Under the pieces are notes generated by a model. It was given only the letters and a program-made list of their open reading frames with translations. It made no database searches and had not been told where the DNA came from. Position numbers and translations under genes: made by a program. A DNA stretch of 64,000 bases, taken from positions 372,001 to 436,000 of the forward strand of contig BQMF02000096.1 of the NCBI GenBank assembly GCA_027922465.2, in the 5' to 3' direction. The stretch is from Turritopsis dohrnii (lineage: Eukaryota > Cnidaria > Hydrozoa > Anthoathecata > Oceaniidae). Below, in pieces: positions 11,375 to 22,667 of this stretch. Each line of letters opens with the position of its first letter. The first letter of the stretch is position 1.

Positions 11375-13983
11375 ATATCTATATACTAATCACGAGTGTG
11401 CATCCGCTTTTTTCACGCTTTCACTCTCTAAAATTTCGGGTCGTTTTTGCGGTCACTGATTCATAATGGAGTGTCAGACCACGGCGGTTAATATTTTTCT
11501 GCGATTAGTATAGGGGAAAACATTGCATTGCATTTAATCGTTTCAAATGTTTTGATTATTCGCGAGATCAGACAACAACGAAAGACAACAACGAAAGTAT
11601 TGCGCGAAGATTTATTAATGTTTTTAGGGTAAGTACGCTTTAGAACTTTTTTGTTTGTTTGTTTTGTTTTTTCTTATAGTATTCATAGGGTTTCTGCGTC
11701 ATTACTTTTCAAAAAATACGCGATTGAAGAAATGAATATCATGGTTTTTAATCATGACGGTCTGGGTTCGTAAAGAAAATCGCAATTGTTTTTAATTCAC
11801 ATTTCGACACTTTTACGACTTTCGCGTTTGGCTTTTATTTACGTTGGGGTGTGGATTCCGTGAGCAGTTACAGCGATGTTAATCTTTTTGTTGTTTACCT
11901 GTACGCACAATTTATTTTTACTACTGCATATATCGTATCGTGAAAGATTTATTATGAATATTTTGATGTGTTTCAGATCTTCTGATTAAAAAGTTTTTCT
12001 GTTCATAACTCCAGTGTTGAACTAAATATGCTTTAGCCGGAATACCTAGAGATTTTTAATTAAATGAGTGAAGAGTTTTTCTGTATTGACGTTTAGATAT
12101 CTTTAATCATGGGGAACCATTGCATTGCATCTTCAATTTATACAATTTATGTAAAAAGTGAAAAAAGTGGATGCACAGCGCGTATTTTTATTTTTGATGA
12201 ATTAAAACCCGTGTTCTACACGCTGTTTAAAACGAGATACTACATTCTAGACATTTAAACTTTATCATACTAAAATTCATTATACTAAGCCTTTCTCTCT
12301 GTTCAGCTCACATCGATTAAAACCTGTAAAAAAATTTTACATGGGTTACTAGTGATAACCTAAGAGAGTAAATCAGATGATACAGAGAGCATCTTAAGGG
12401 AGTCATTTTGCTTCTAAGGGGTGTCAATTTCAATTTCCTTAAAATGACCACCTTGAAGGGAATCAATTTGACTCCTTTAAGTGATCATAAGTGATGTAAG
12501 TTAAATGGCTCTTTAAGGGAATCATTTTGATACTCGTCGGAGAGTCAAATCGAAAAACAAAGCCACTGTTTCGCACGTTTTAAAAAAAATTTACGTAATC
12601 AATTCTTTAAATGAGAGTCTCAGATGTCACATAACGGTATAAAAGCTTTTTCCACCTTTAAACAATAAAAATACGGTTATTAACTCTTAGGGGTACTTTC
12701 TTTGCATTTTACTAATTTTTTTACTAATAATTATTCTTTTGTATAGATATTTCCCTGTATAATCACAAAAATTGTAAACTTATTTAATACGACCGTACGA
12801 TCGCATTGAATAAAAAAAACATCTATAATTTATCAACTTCACTGGTACACTGGTTTCATTGGTAACATATACATATTTCATATTAGGAGGTTTGTAGTTG
12901 TACTATTCTTGGATTCTTTTCTTGACGAAATTGAATGTGTCCGTGTGACTGACAGTTTTTTTCGTTTGTTTTCTTGTTCTTAAATAATCGGCTATTATTA
13001 TACTACTAGTAACCCATGTAAAATTTTTTTACAGGTTTTAATCGATGTGAGCTGAACAGAGAGAAAGGCTTAGTATAATGAATTTTAGTATGATAAAGTT
13101 TAAATGTCTAGAATGTAGTATCTCGTTTTAAACAGCGTGTAGAACACGGGTTTTAATTCATCAAAAATAAAAATACGCGCTGTGCATCCACTTTTTTCAC
13201 TTTTTACATAAATTGTATAAATTGAAGATGCAATGCAATGGTTCCCCATGATTAAAGATATCTAAACGTCAATACAGAAAAACTCTTCACTCATTTAATT
13301 AAAAATCTCTAGGTATTCCGGCTAAAGCATATTTAGTTCAACACTGGAGTTATGAACAGAAAAACTTTTTAATCAGAAGATCTGAAACACATCAAAATAT
13401 TCATAATAAATCTTTCACGATACGATATATGCAGTAGTAAAAATAAATTGTGCGTACAGGTAAACAACAAAAAGATTAACATCGCTGTAACTGCTCACGG
13501 AATCCACACCCCAACGTAAATAAAAGCCAAACGCGAAAGTCGTAAAAGTGTCGAAATGTGAATTAAAAACAATTGCGATTTTCTTTACGAACCCAGACCG
13601 TCATGATTAAAAACCATGATATTCATTTCTTCAATCGCGTATTTTTTGAAAAGTAATGACGCAGAAACCCTATGAATACTATAAGAAAAAACAAAACAAA
13701 CAAACAAAAAAGTTCTAAAGCGTACTTACCCTAAAAACATTAATAAATCTTCGCGCAATACTTTCGTTGTTGTCTTTCGTTGTTGTCTGATCTCGCGAAT
13801 AATCAAAACATTTGAAACGATTAAATGCAATGCAATGTTTTCCCCTATACTAATCGCAGAAAAATATTAACCGCCGTGGTCTGACACTCCATTATGAATC
13901 AGTGACCGCAAAAACGACCCGAAATTTTAGAGAGTGAAAGCGTGAAAAAAGCGGATGCACACTCGTGATTAGTATATAGATAT
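11375..13983. mobile_element. giant palindrome / foldback-type element with 979-bp arms
   Basis: Left arm 11375-12353 and right arm 13005-13983 are equal-length inverted copies that appear identical wherever I compared them. They are separated by a 651-bp spacer. Both arms end in ATATCTATATACTAATC. Within each arm the outer ~135 bp is itself bounded by inverted TATACTAATC / GATTAGTATA. A GTGCATCC...TTTTTTCAC block near the tip recurs inverted about 760 bp further in, and a GCATTGCATT block recurs in direct orientation. No transposase frame is present. No clear target-site duplication is seen at the edges. It could be a foldback transposon, or a recent inverted duplication. Confidence 0.9.
12354..13004. 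other. palindrome spacer with GGGAGTCA-type motifs
   Basis: The 651-bp loop of the palindrome has no gene. From about 12365 to 12550 it carries about six variants of AAGGGAGTCATTTTG spaced roughly 30-45 bp apart, in both orientations. The remaining sequence is AT-rich. Confidence 0.7.
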
Positions 13984-14240
13984 GATAAGTTAGCTTGCTC
14001 TGCTTAAATTTATTTTAAAGAACAACAAAACAACACTGATGATGGCCCACAAAACACGGTTGGCTATGCAGACAGTAACTGAATATGTTATAAGTACGCT
14101 GTTTTTTCTTTCAGCCATAGACTTCAAATGAAAGTATTTGGGGAAAAGCTAAATGATTTTGAATGATTAGTTACTATATTTTAGTTACTTGTGACAGCTT
14201 TAATTTTTACAGTATGTTACTTTTTCTTTAGATTCTTATT

Positions 14241-14429
14241 ATGAAATTTTCCTGTAAATTTGATTGCTCTTATAAAACAGCCAATTACAAATGGCTCGTT
14301 CGACATTTTTGGAATTTTCATGCAATGCAGGGCAACTTCGCTATTCAATGCAATTCTTCTGGATGTGTATTGAAATTCACAAATCAAAAGAGCTGTGCAA
14401 AAACATCAAAGTTTAACATGAAGACTTAG
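14241..14429 (+). pseudogene. C2H2 zinc-finger protein fragment
   Basis: An open frame starting at ATG shows C5-x3-C9 ... H22-x5-H28 and a second CNSSGC motif that has lost its histidine pair through what looks like a frame change before the stop. Paired N-terminal C2H2 fingers of this spacing are common at the start of aquatic invertebrate and fish transposon-related proteins. An acidic downstream frame (14469-14681, SDDEDVDDQFFEPH) could be part of the same relic. No intact gene can be built. Confidence 0.4.
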
Positions 14430-14799
14430 TTCAGAGAATGATACACTCGAAGTGACTTTTAGATATCAATGCAAGTGATAATAATCTTGCTGGTGATTAG
14501 CAGTGATGATGAAGATGTTGATGATCAGTTTTTTGAGCCGCACTGTTCCATGAATGATGATGATGGTGTAGCAAATGTTTTAATTGAACTAAGATTATTT
14601 GTTGTTATGAAATATCCAAGTTTATATATAAGCTATTTGCGTTTTCATAAATGTTTTTGTATGTATAAGTGTTTTATATGAAAAGATCAATACATGATTT
14701 CAAGTAAATGGCATTGTTTTCTTAATTATCTTGAGATCACCATGAAATCCGGGGGCAAGATCAACAAGATGACCAAGCGTTGAGAATATTATAATACTG

Positions 14800-15185
14800 G
14801 AATGGGAGTCATTTAATATTAACACATTATGCCCAGAAGGGCGTCATTTGACATCAACGCAATGATGCTCTGAAGGGAGTCATAGCGGATTGAAGCTCTT
14901 AAGGTGATAAATAAATGACTCTTGTTTGAGCATTAATTCAAAATGTTACTCAAACGGGAGTCACGAAATGAGAATCGTAAGAGAGTCATTTTCAAACGAC
15001 TTCCTTTGGATAGTCAGAAATATCGCCATTTTTGGGAACTGAAAGGGAGTCATTCATGGTAATGAGAAGCTAAAGGGAGTAAAAAAAGATACTTGTAAGG
15101 GAGTCAAAATGACTCGCAAAAGGAGTCGCCACAGGCACTCTGAGATGACTCCCTTAGAGTTCTCATATTGACTCTCGAAAAATTG
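14800..15185. repeat. cluster of GGGAGTCA / TGACTCCC motifs
   Basis: About ten copies of a degenerate AAGGGAGTCATT motif, in both orientations, are spaced roughly 30-45 bp apart (for example near 14803, 14873, 14958, 14990, 15044, 15098, 15145). The same motif fills the spacer of the 2.6-kb palindrome upstream. TGACTC is a half-site-like match to AP-1/bZIP sites. Function is unknown. Confidence 0.7.
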
Positions 15186-16680
15186 TCAGTGAAACTATAT
15201 ACATTCAATGATTTTAATTATATATTTCCCCATAGGACGAAATATATGTTAAAATCGGCATTTTCCTTCTCCTTCTTCTTCTCCTTCTTCTCCGTTCACT
15301 TTTATAGCCGCGGTTCGGTATTGAATTTTCGCCTAGCCAAAGTAGATAAGAATAGAGGCTAGTCTACAGCACGCCATTATTTTCAGTCAGTGCAGATGAG
15401 CAGTGGAAGATTTTTGCTTTTTTTTCTGCTAGCTCTTAAAATGATTCAACAGATGAAACGTTAAATGATGGAAATGAATCGTTTTAGTTCAGTGTTGTCT
15501 TAAAAAGCTTTGTAAAAACTTTTGAATGAACGTGTAAAAACCAGAAAAAATTGATGTATCAATAATAATGATGTTTTGTTTTTGTTGATAACAATGTTAT
15601 GATGATTGGTAATTAATTTGCTTCGAACAGCAAACCATTGAAGCTGTGGTTTCAGTGCAAAGGTGAAAATTCATTATCAATAGCCAGGCTGAAGATTTAT
15701 TTTTCTTTTATACCCTGATATAATGTAGCCCAACTGAACTGAAAGCACGATGATGAATGTACCAGCCATGAAGGAACCTTTTAATGTGGAGAACAACCAG
15801 TTCAACCAGTTTGTTAATTCAAAAAGTACATACAAAAACAGCAAGTAAAAACATGATGTCGTATATGCAATAAGAAGTTCAGAAAACCATTTACGTATAA
15901 TATTTTAAAACACAGGATTGAGACACATAATAACTTGAAAGAATCTGGTCGAGTGTGCTTCCCTGGATAGTCATTTAATCCAACAACAGAAACATAGTTT
16001 ACTATGGATGAATTCCATGATCACGTATACTGTTTTGATACTGTATATCATACTTTATTTTGCAAAATTTAATATACTGTCAATTTTCCTGTATGAACAA
16101 CAAACGTAATTCAAAACACAATACAAATGACAGTCTGTAAATTAAATCAAGCCGGAACACGAACTTCTACTTTCAGCTATGTAGTGATTTGGTTATGGAT
16201 ATGTATTTTCACTGCAAAAGTTTGTTTTTTTTCCATTTGGGATTTATATATGAAGGTCATTTTTACCACAGAATAGAGTGTGAACAAATTTTTTTGAACA
16301 GAGATGTTTATTGTGAATACTTGAATTTGGTTTTATAAATTGTCACTTCAAGCCCATCTTTTTTTTTTGAAAATAACTATTCTGTCCTAATTTGAAATGT
16401 TACACGTAATATTTGTTAGTAGAGATTTTGATTACTTTTGATAGTTATTTGCTTATATGTCTACCCGAAAGTATACTGTGGTATCAAAATTAGGTTTAAC
16501 AATTTCCTTTTCTTCTTTTGTACAGAAAACCTGTATCAAATTTGATTGTATGATGTTGTAAGATAATTTTATTTGAGTTACAATAGGAAACTTGTCAAGC
16601 TTCTGCAACAATAAAGATTAATGATGAAATTTTCTTACACATTGATAGGTTTGTTGATATGCAGCTGTTTAAGTAACTTA
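15186..16680. other. intergenic, with one zinc-finger-like scrap
   Basis: At 15857-15945 (+) a short frame reads CRICNKKFRK...HRIETH, a decayed C2H2 finger, possibly from the same relic as 14241-14429. A CTTCTTCTCC-rich simple stretch lies near 15267-15300. No gene is supported. Confidence 0.4.
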
Positions 16681-17264
16681 AGCTTAGTTTCCATACGACT
16701 GTATTCTGCAGTCGACTGCAAAATGTTCTTAAGTATTTTTCAGTCGACTGCAATTTGATTTCCATGTGACTGCATTTTGCAGTTGTTCAAAGAGTAAAGG
16801 AACGCAGAATGATATGATATTCTGTATTGTTTTTACTCTTCTGATATCAAAAGTATGGCTGCTTTCAATATAAGACTACTATTACTTCAACAATTACGAT
16901 TAATTTTATTTTATTCTTATCGAAAATATCAACAAAGCCGCAAAAGAAAATATAAGAAGAAAATGTGGGTACAAAAACTGTTCAAAGAAAGAAGTCAGAA
17001 AGGATAATATTTTGATAAAAGATTTAATGCTTTTTGACAAGGAATATTTTTTGTATGATTTATTTGAATAGAATTAATCGACTGCAAAAAAAGTTGACTG
17101 CAAAGGTATTATGAATTCAACTTTTACGTCAAAACTCAAGAGAAATATTTTTTATAAAATTATGCCAAGACAGCGGAAATTTGGTTTAACTGCGCATGCG
17201 ATTTGAAAAACGTTGTCGGCATTTTGCAGTTTACTGCAAAATACAGTCATATGGAAACTAAGCT
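16681..17264. mobile_element. 584-bp MITE with TTA target duplication (PIF/Harbinger-like)
   Basis: Inverted ends AGCTTAGTTTCCATA (16681) and its complement ending AAACTAAGCT (17264) are flanked by direct TTA at 16678-16680 and 17265-17267. The inner sequence continues as inverted ACTGTATT/CTGCAGT and ACTGCAAAATACAGT blocks, with several GCAGTCGACTGCA palindromes. Three-base TWA duplications are typical of PIF/Harbinger elements. No transposase is encoded, so it is non-autonomous. Confidence 0.8.
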
Positions 17265-17267
17265 TTA

Positions 17268-18669
17268 GTATTAGTCGCATTTAGGTCTTATCATTTTTAG
17301 CTACGTGTCCATAGTAACTTCTCGGTCACTTTTTAACTCCACAGCAAAATATTTTAAGAGAAACCTTATCGTTTGACCGTGAACAACTTCATTTCATAAT
17401 AAGTTCAAAGTAAGTTTTTGGTGGTATTAAATTCAATCTGAGTATCAGGTCGATGGTAGTTATACTGTAACTATTTAATCACACATTTTTCTCATGGTTA
17501 TCAATGTACACACAATAATTAATAAAATGTTTGCAACTTTGGGGAAATATATAGTCGCATTTTTGCAAATCTTGTTTTAATTTAATATTGATCTCATTTT
17601 CGTAATAAAGGCCATATTTTTCTCATGCCTTACTGATTATAGTAATTAGAAATAATAAGTACTTGACGTTCATTGCCTTGTTATCAAGTCTCTTCTCCAT
17701 TTTATACTTTCTATTGTTAAATTACGTTTTTAGTACTTAGTAATATTTTATTATTATTTCCACATTGGATTAATTAAATTCTTTAAAAGAGGCGATACTT
17801 GGTGTCTTAGCCATAACACAAAAAATCAGAAAAGGTCTCTAAAATTTTGAGGGGGGGATATACGGAAAAAGACGTTATTCCTTGGTTACTAAGCACCATA
17901 GGCTTTTGTTTATATTTCTGACATGTTAAACAACATTTTGTTGATTATGATATTTATGTGCCAAATGAATATATTGAAGGGATTACAAATTTATTCATAA
18001 AGGGTTTACAGCAGTGCGTTACATATACATAAACAAGTGTGAGCATGAGAATCAGGATATATTGATCAAATCATCGTTTCATGAAGACAAATATTCTTCG
18101 TTTCTAGTGGAACCTTTCATCTCTAAATAACAATACGATTACGTCAAGGGTACAATATTGAGAGGCATACGCTCTTTTGTCGCACTCACAAATATTAAAT
18201 AACGTCGCACTATCAACAACACAACAAAATTTTGATTAATTATTGAAAATTGGTTGTTCAGTTTGTCAATTATGATAAAAGGGAAAAGCTCCGTTTTATC
18301 AAAAAACCTTATTTTCAATTTTCCTGGGAGGTCTATGATAACCAAACAATTCGTTCAGGCTATTTGGAACAAGGAGAAAGTATAGAAAGAAAATCAAGAC
18401 ACAAACAAAGTGCTTTTTATCATAAATAGTTATCTACTGCACTTATTTCATCATGGGAAAGATATGAAAATTCGATCCTGACACAGCCGGCAGTGATTTT
18501 GCTCACTGGGGATAAACAAATAGGCCAAAGGTTCCTTAAAATAGAACAGGAAATCAAGATCATACAGGACACTTTATTCCTCTATGTAAACTCATAGTTT
18601 AACCATCGCGGCAGACTTTGTTTGTTTATAACAATAAAGTAACTCGAGTAAAAGCTATTTTAACGAAGT
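17268..18669. other. intergenic, nothing recognised
   Basis: No coding signal, repeat array or inverted repeat that I could support. The right part likely lies just beyond the 3' end of the small secreted-peptide gene. Confidence 0.4.
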
Positions 18670-18680
18670 TTTATTTTATT
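18670..18680 (-). promoter_or_regulatory. candidate polyadenylation signals (AATAAA x2)
   Basis: On the minus strand two overlapping AATAAA-type hexamers lie about 140 bp beyond the stop codon at 18816 of the small secreted-peptide gene. This fits a 3' UTR end there. Confidence 0.4.
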
Positions 18681-18815
18681 TTGATGAGTTACGTAATAAA
18701 ATTATAAATGAGCCGAGAACAGCAGCGACTGATAATTTTTGATTTTACGGCAGGAGTATTGGACATCACTATGAACTCATTTGTTAGGAAGAAACTCGTA
18801 TAATCGATGCTCTAC

Positions 18816-19721
18816 TTACTTGCGGTTATCTTTCCTGTTTTTGAGAATTTTTGCAAGTACACGTTTAGCAACATCTGTAAAGAAAGGAAAAACAATCATG
18901 TATAAACTTTGATCTTTTGATAAATGTTTTACTATGATAGCATACACATTGTCAGCCATGTAAAGTAATCATTAACTTTAATGATAACACAGTTTCATTA
19001 GACACTTCAGTAATAGTAGATGCAAAAGCGAATTACTTGTGCTTGTATGCTATAAGCAATTAAAAATAATGTTCTTTTGGAACATGACCAACATGTAACT
19101 CGTGTGTTCTGTTTGGATAAATTCTGCGATGAAATGATGGTATAAACACACATGAAAAATTTATGAAAAATATTGAAAAATGCCAGGAAAGCAGTTCGTA
19201 AAATGCATTTTTTAAAGTTACATATCTGTTTCATATTTTATGGGATAAACTCGGTAGGATTTGGAAGGTGAGTTTGTCTTCTTAAGCCAGATTACCATGC
19301 ATCTCCTTACCATTTATTCCTTTGTCGTTCATTGCTTTTTCAACAGGTTGCCAATCGTTAAAACTGGTTTCGTCACGACAAAATGAGACGAGGTCACAAA
19401 AGCTTATTCCTAAATAGGAAAAAACATACCTTATGCTTAAGAGAAAACAAGTGTTCTAATGATGTTTTATATCATAATTCTACAAGAAAGTTTACAAATA
19501 ACGCTTATTTAACAGCAATTTACATAAATTAAACAAATACAAACAAATAAAAATCAACAAATGTCAAATAGGAATTTCTTAATTGAAATAATCGCTTTCC
19601 ATAACTTGCTACAGAAAATAAATGTCTTTCTACCTTTTCCTCTTCCCCGACCACCTGTACCCGTATTAGCCAATGTTGACGCAACGATTGTTAAAAACAA
19701 GAAAGCGAGGATATTCTTCAT
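18816..19721 (-). CDS. small secreted basic peptide precursor, 81 aa, three exons
   Basis: Exons 19721..19634, 19409..19311 and 18874..18816 join in phase 1 at both junctions, giving 82 codons including TAA. Residues 1-18 form a classic signal peptide (MKNILAFLFLTIVASTLA). A Gly/Arg-rich stretch follows (TGTGGRGRGKG), then a middle part with two cysteines (CDLVSFC) and acidic residues. The C-terminal tail is strongly cationic with a KR site (VAKRVLAKILKNRK), and the segment after KR could form a basic amphipathic helix. This resembles prepro-peptides of secreted neuropeptide or host-defence type, but I do not recognise a family. The last codon AAG-TAA coincides with a GTAAGT donor-like sequence, so a longer splice form is possible. 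Candidate poly(A) signals lie downstream. Confidence 0.6.
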
Positions 19722-20984
19722 GATTGTAATTCAGGAACTGTCACCGAAATCGAAGTTCAACTAATATCAACTAATGTTACTAGTGAATTGGACGTCTTTT
19801 ATGCGTGCTTACAAACTAGATTCCCCTTAATTTTAAATGCACGTCAATTACTTTAATGAGTCTCTCAAAGCAAACCAATGAGCAAACAAGCTAAAGAAAA
19901 TAAATCCAATTTTGATTAAAGACAAAAGAAAAGATCTGTCGTTGAAAAAATGTTCCGCTTACGCCTAAAAAAATTGCTATGTTTAATAAAGTGAATCGAA
20001 ATATTTTGAAATTGAGATGAAAGGCTAGCACTAAACCGCTTCATTGCCAGAATGATCTTCCTATTTAGCGATGAAACCTCGTGTCTCTGCTAAGAACAGT
20101 ATAAAGTTTTATCCACACTCATCTACACTTAGGAAAACATTATACCTACTTACTTAGTCAAGATAGCCTAATCCCAATAAGTATATGACTACATATGTAG
20201 AAATGGGATTTTATCGCAACGTCAATAGCCCAACATAGCCTGGGAACATAATACCCCTAAAAATTTGAAATTTTTAAAAAACGTTTAAATCATAATTATA
20301 TCGTGGCTCGCAGTGTTTTGTTGTGGCGCCGACTTGTAGTTCACTTATTTTTGCAATTGATGGTTGCCAAATTTTTATACACGAAGCAAAACAAACATAA
20401 TTGTACTTAATAACGATGTCATAAAATTTCAAATGCTTAGCATCTAATTTTGAAATTACAGCCATGAGAGAACAAAGACGTTTTATCAAAGTTGTTTTGA
20501 CGTCCCATTTAATCGTCGCTTGACGGCCGTTTAACGGTTGAAATGGAAACAACAAAGCAACGTCGGATTTTCACATCAACCCGACGATTAACGAAAACCA
20601 AACAGGATATTGTACAGACATATTCATCAAGCCATATTCATGAGTCATTATCACTTTGCAGCAAGTTATCGTAACTGACAATGATGTGGTTCCAATTGTT
20701 GCTGTGCTGCAAAGAAACCACTGTGATAACTTTATTATGAATCAAATAAATGTTCTATTATTGAATTTTGTTGACACAATCTTCTGTTTGGAAACAGCAT
20801 CCTTGCTAGGTTTAAGTGCAACTTAACCTTATCGCGAATTCTGAACAGACACAGGTTCATACAGGTTACAAGTTCGTTTCGGAAATTATAAAAGTAACTT
20901 ATGCATTAGCCGAATTCTTGGCATCGACAAGTCCATTATGCGAAAAACTTTAGCTCCTTGTGAGATTAGTTTTTCATTTATTGA
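19722..20984. other. intergenic, presumed upstream region of the peptide gene
   Basis: No supported gene. The minus-strand frame at 20274-20555 has no recognisable motif or clear splice context. The peptide gene promoter should lie near 19730-20000 but no specific element can be named. Confidence 0.35.
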
Positions 20985-21119
20985 ACTTGGAGCAATGCTA
21001 TACGTATCTCTGGCGGTAAGTCAACTACTAGTTGCAAGTCGGTGGGCGAAAGAACCAACCATTTCGGATGGAAGCCCAAGGACTAAAAACTCCCGTTACT
21101 TACTTACTTACTTACTTAA
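20985..21119 (+). repeat. 5'-truncated tRNA-derived SINE (3' body and TTAC tail)
   Basis: The stretch AGCAATGCTA...CTAGTTGCAAGTCGG...GGATGGAAGCCCAAGG...ACTAAAAACTCCC ends in five TTAC units (21095-21119). It matches the 3' body of the full-length copy at 49346-49578 (minus strand). The tRNA-like head is missing, as expected for 5' truncation. Confidence 0.75.
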
Positions 21120-22222
21120 TCCTGAGCGAATATCTACTTTGACAAAAAGCACTGTTGACTCTTTCTTTGATGGTGATATTTTGAATTAGAAAATTCTGTT
21201 GGACGGAATTTGATACTTTGAGAAGCTCTTAAAACTGACTGGTGTATATTAAGTGAAAATTGTTTAGATTATGTGAAACATAACCAGTTAAACTTTAAAT
21301 TAAGCTTTTAATATTTACATTTGCCTAACTGCTACCGTAACAGTTCAAATTTTAGTGAGTCTTTTGGATGGAAGAGATAGAATTTATACAATAAAGTTTT
21401 TTAATAACCAGTCAAGTTCCACCTCGAATAACAAACAAATGCGAAAAATTAGTTGATAATGCATAACTTGGATCTCTTTAGAACATTATCTTGTCAAAAT
21501 TATATCCATATTGAAAATTTATTGGAACAAAAATCAAAGACTAAGCAGTGCCGTAGACACGAAATTTTTTTTAGGGGGGCCCTGATGTTTAGTATCTAAG
21601 GAAGCCCCACCATGGTTGGGGCCGAGGGGTCCGAAAATTTTTGGGATTTTATACCCTCTAGATTAGCTAAAACTGCATTTTCGAAAGTCAATTTTAAACA
21701 ATAGGATATCCAAAATGACATAAAATTCTAGTATATTTTCAAGTTTCTAAGACTATCTTTGTTATAAACTCTGCATATATCCAATTACATTTTTGATAAG
21801 TACTACGATGGTTATTGAAACAAAAATAGTAGCAAATGCTTTATAGCGCGAAGTGTCCAAAGATGTTTTTTCTTGTGTCGTATTTGTCGATGAACTCATT
21901 CGCAACAGCTTTTAAGTCCAGTTTATCAACAGCATCTTTGTGGATGTGAAGAACGAGTAAGTTATCTTTCCTCTTTATTGTTGTTATCATTCCTTTGAAT
22001 CACCATAATGCAACACTTGCTGCATTGATTTATCCTGTTATTTCGTTGTGTCGCGCGTGTCACCTCAAATGTGCAGTAAAAGGGGGAAATATTAAGCAAA
22101 TATAAAGGAAATAAGGAAATGCAGACAACTCGAGAAGAAAACGTTATTTCTGACCTAAATCTAAAAAAAACCATAATCTGAAAAAATTTTATATCGAGGT
22201 ATTCGATATACAGAATCTGTTA
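21120..22222. other. intergenic with a small MITE-like remnant
   Basis: At 21547-21660 a GCCGTAGACACGAAAT...GGGGGGCC...GGGGCCGAGGGG stretch resembles one end of small GGCCGTA-type elements such as the one at 27348. No genes seen. Confidence 0.35.
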
Positions 22223-22667
22223 TTAATGTGTTATAAGGTATACATAATCTCTAGTAAACAATAACTTGACATCCATTCGCAAATAGAGGAAGGTCAGCAA
22301 TCTGCCTCTTTTACTTTTTGTGGAATTCTGAATAAAAGTGCTCCTGTTTTCCCTTAAAAAATTAAGAAGTATGAGGGGCTTCAAGATTAACCCCTGATAA
22401 GGATCTAACATTGGATTAGTGAACCAATCTAACTCTACATCGTTAATACCATTTCACCAATAGTTTTAAATGACTGATAGTGTGGAACGCCTTTGACATA
22501 TCGATAACACAAGCGCCAACTATTTTACCTTTTTCTGATCTTATACTATCGAAGGAAAGTGTTACTACTTGTTGACTTGATATAATACTGCGAAAACTAA
22601 ACTCCAAACGACACAATAGCTTCTTTTCCTCCAGGAATATCATCAACTGCTTGTGTAAAATATTCAC
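22223..22667 (-). pseudogene. non-LTR retrotransposon reverse transcriptase relic
   Basis: The minus-strand frame 22667..22443 reads GACVIDMSKAFHTISHLKLL, a decayed form of the RT motif A block (DLSKAFDTV). After a frame change, 22411..22223 carries LDPYQGLILKPLILLN, resembling GVPQGSILGPLLF (motif B), and LYLRMDVKLLFT, resembling the YADD region with the catalytic aspartates lost. This is a dead fragment, and the clade cannot be assigned. Confidence 0.6.

Noticed and set aside
20274..20555. 93-codon minus-strand frame
   Set aside because: No motif, no signal peptide and no splice context; likely chance.
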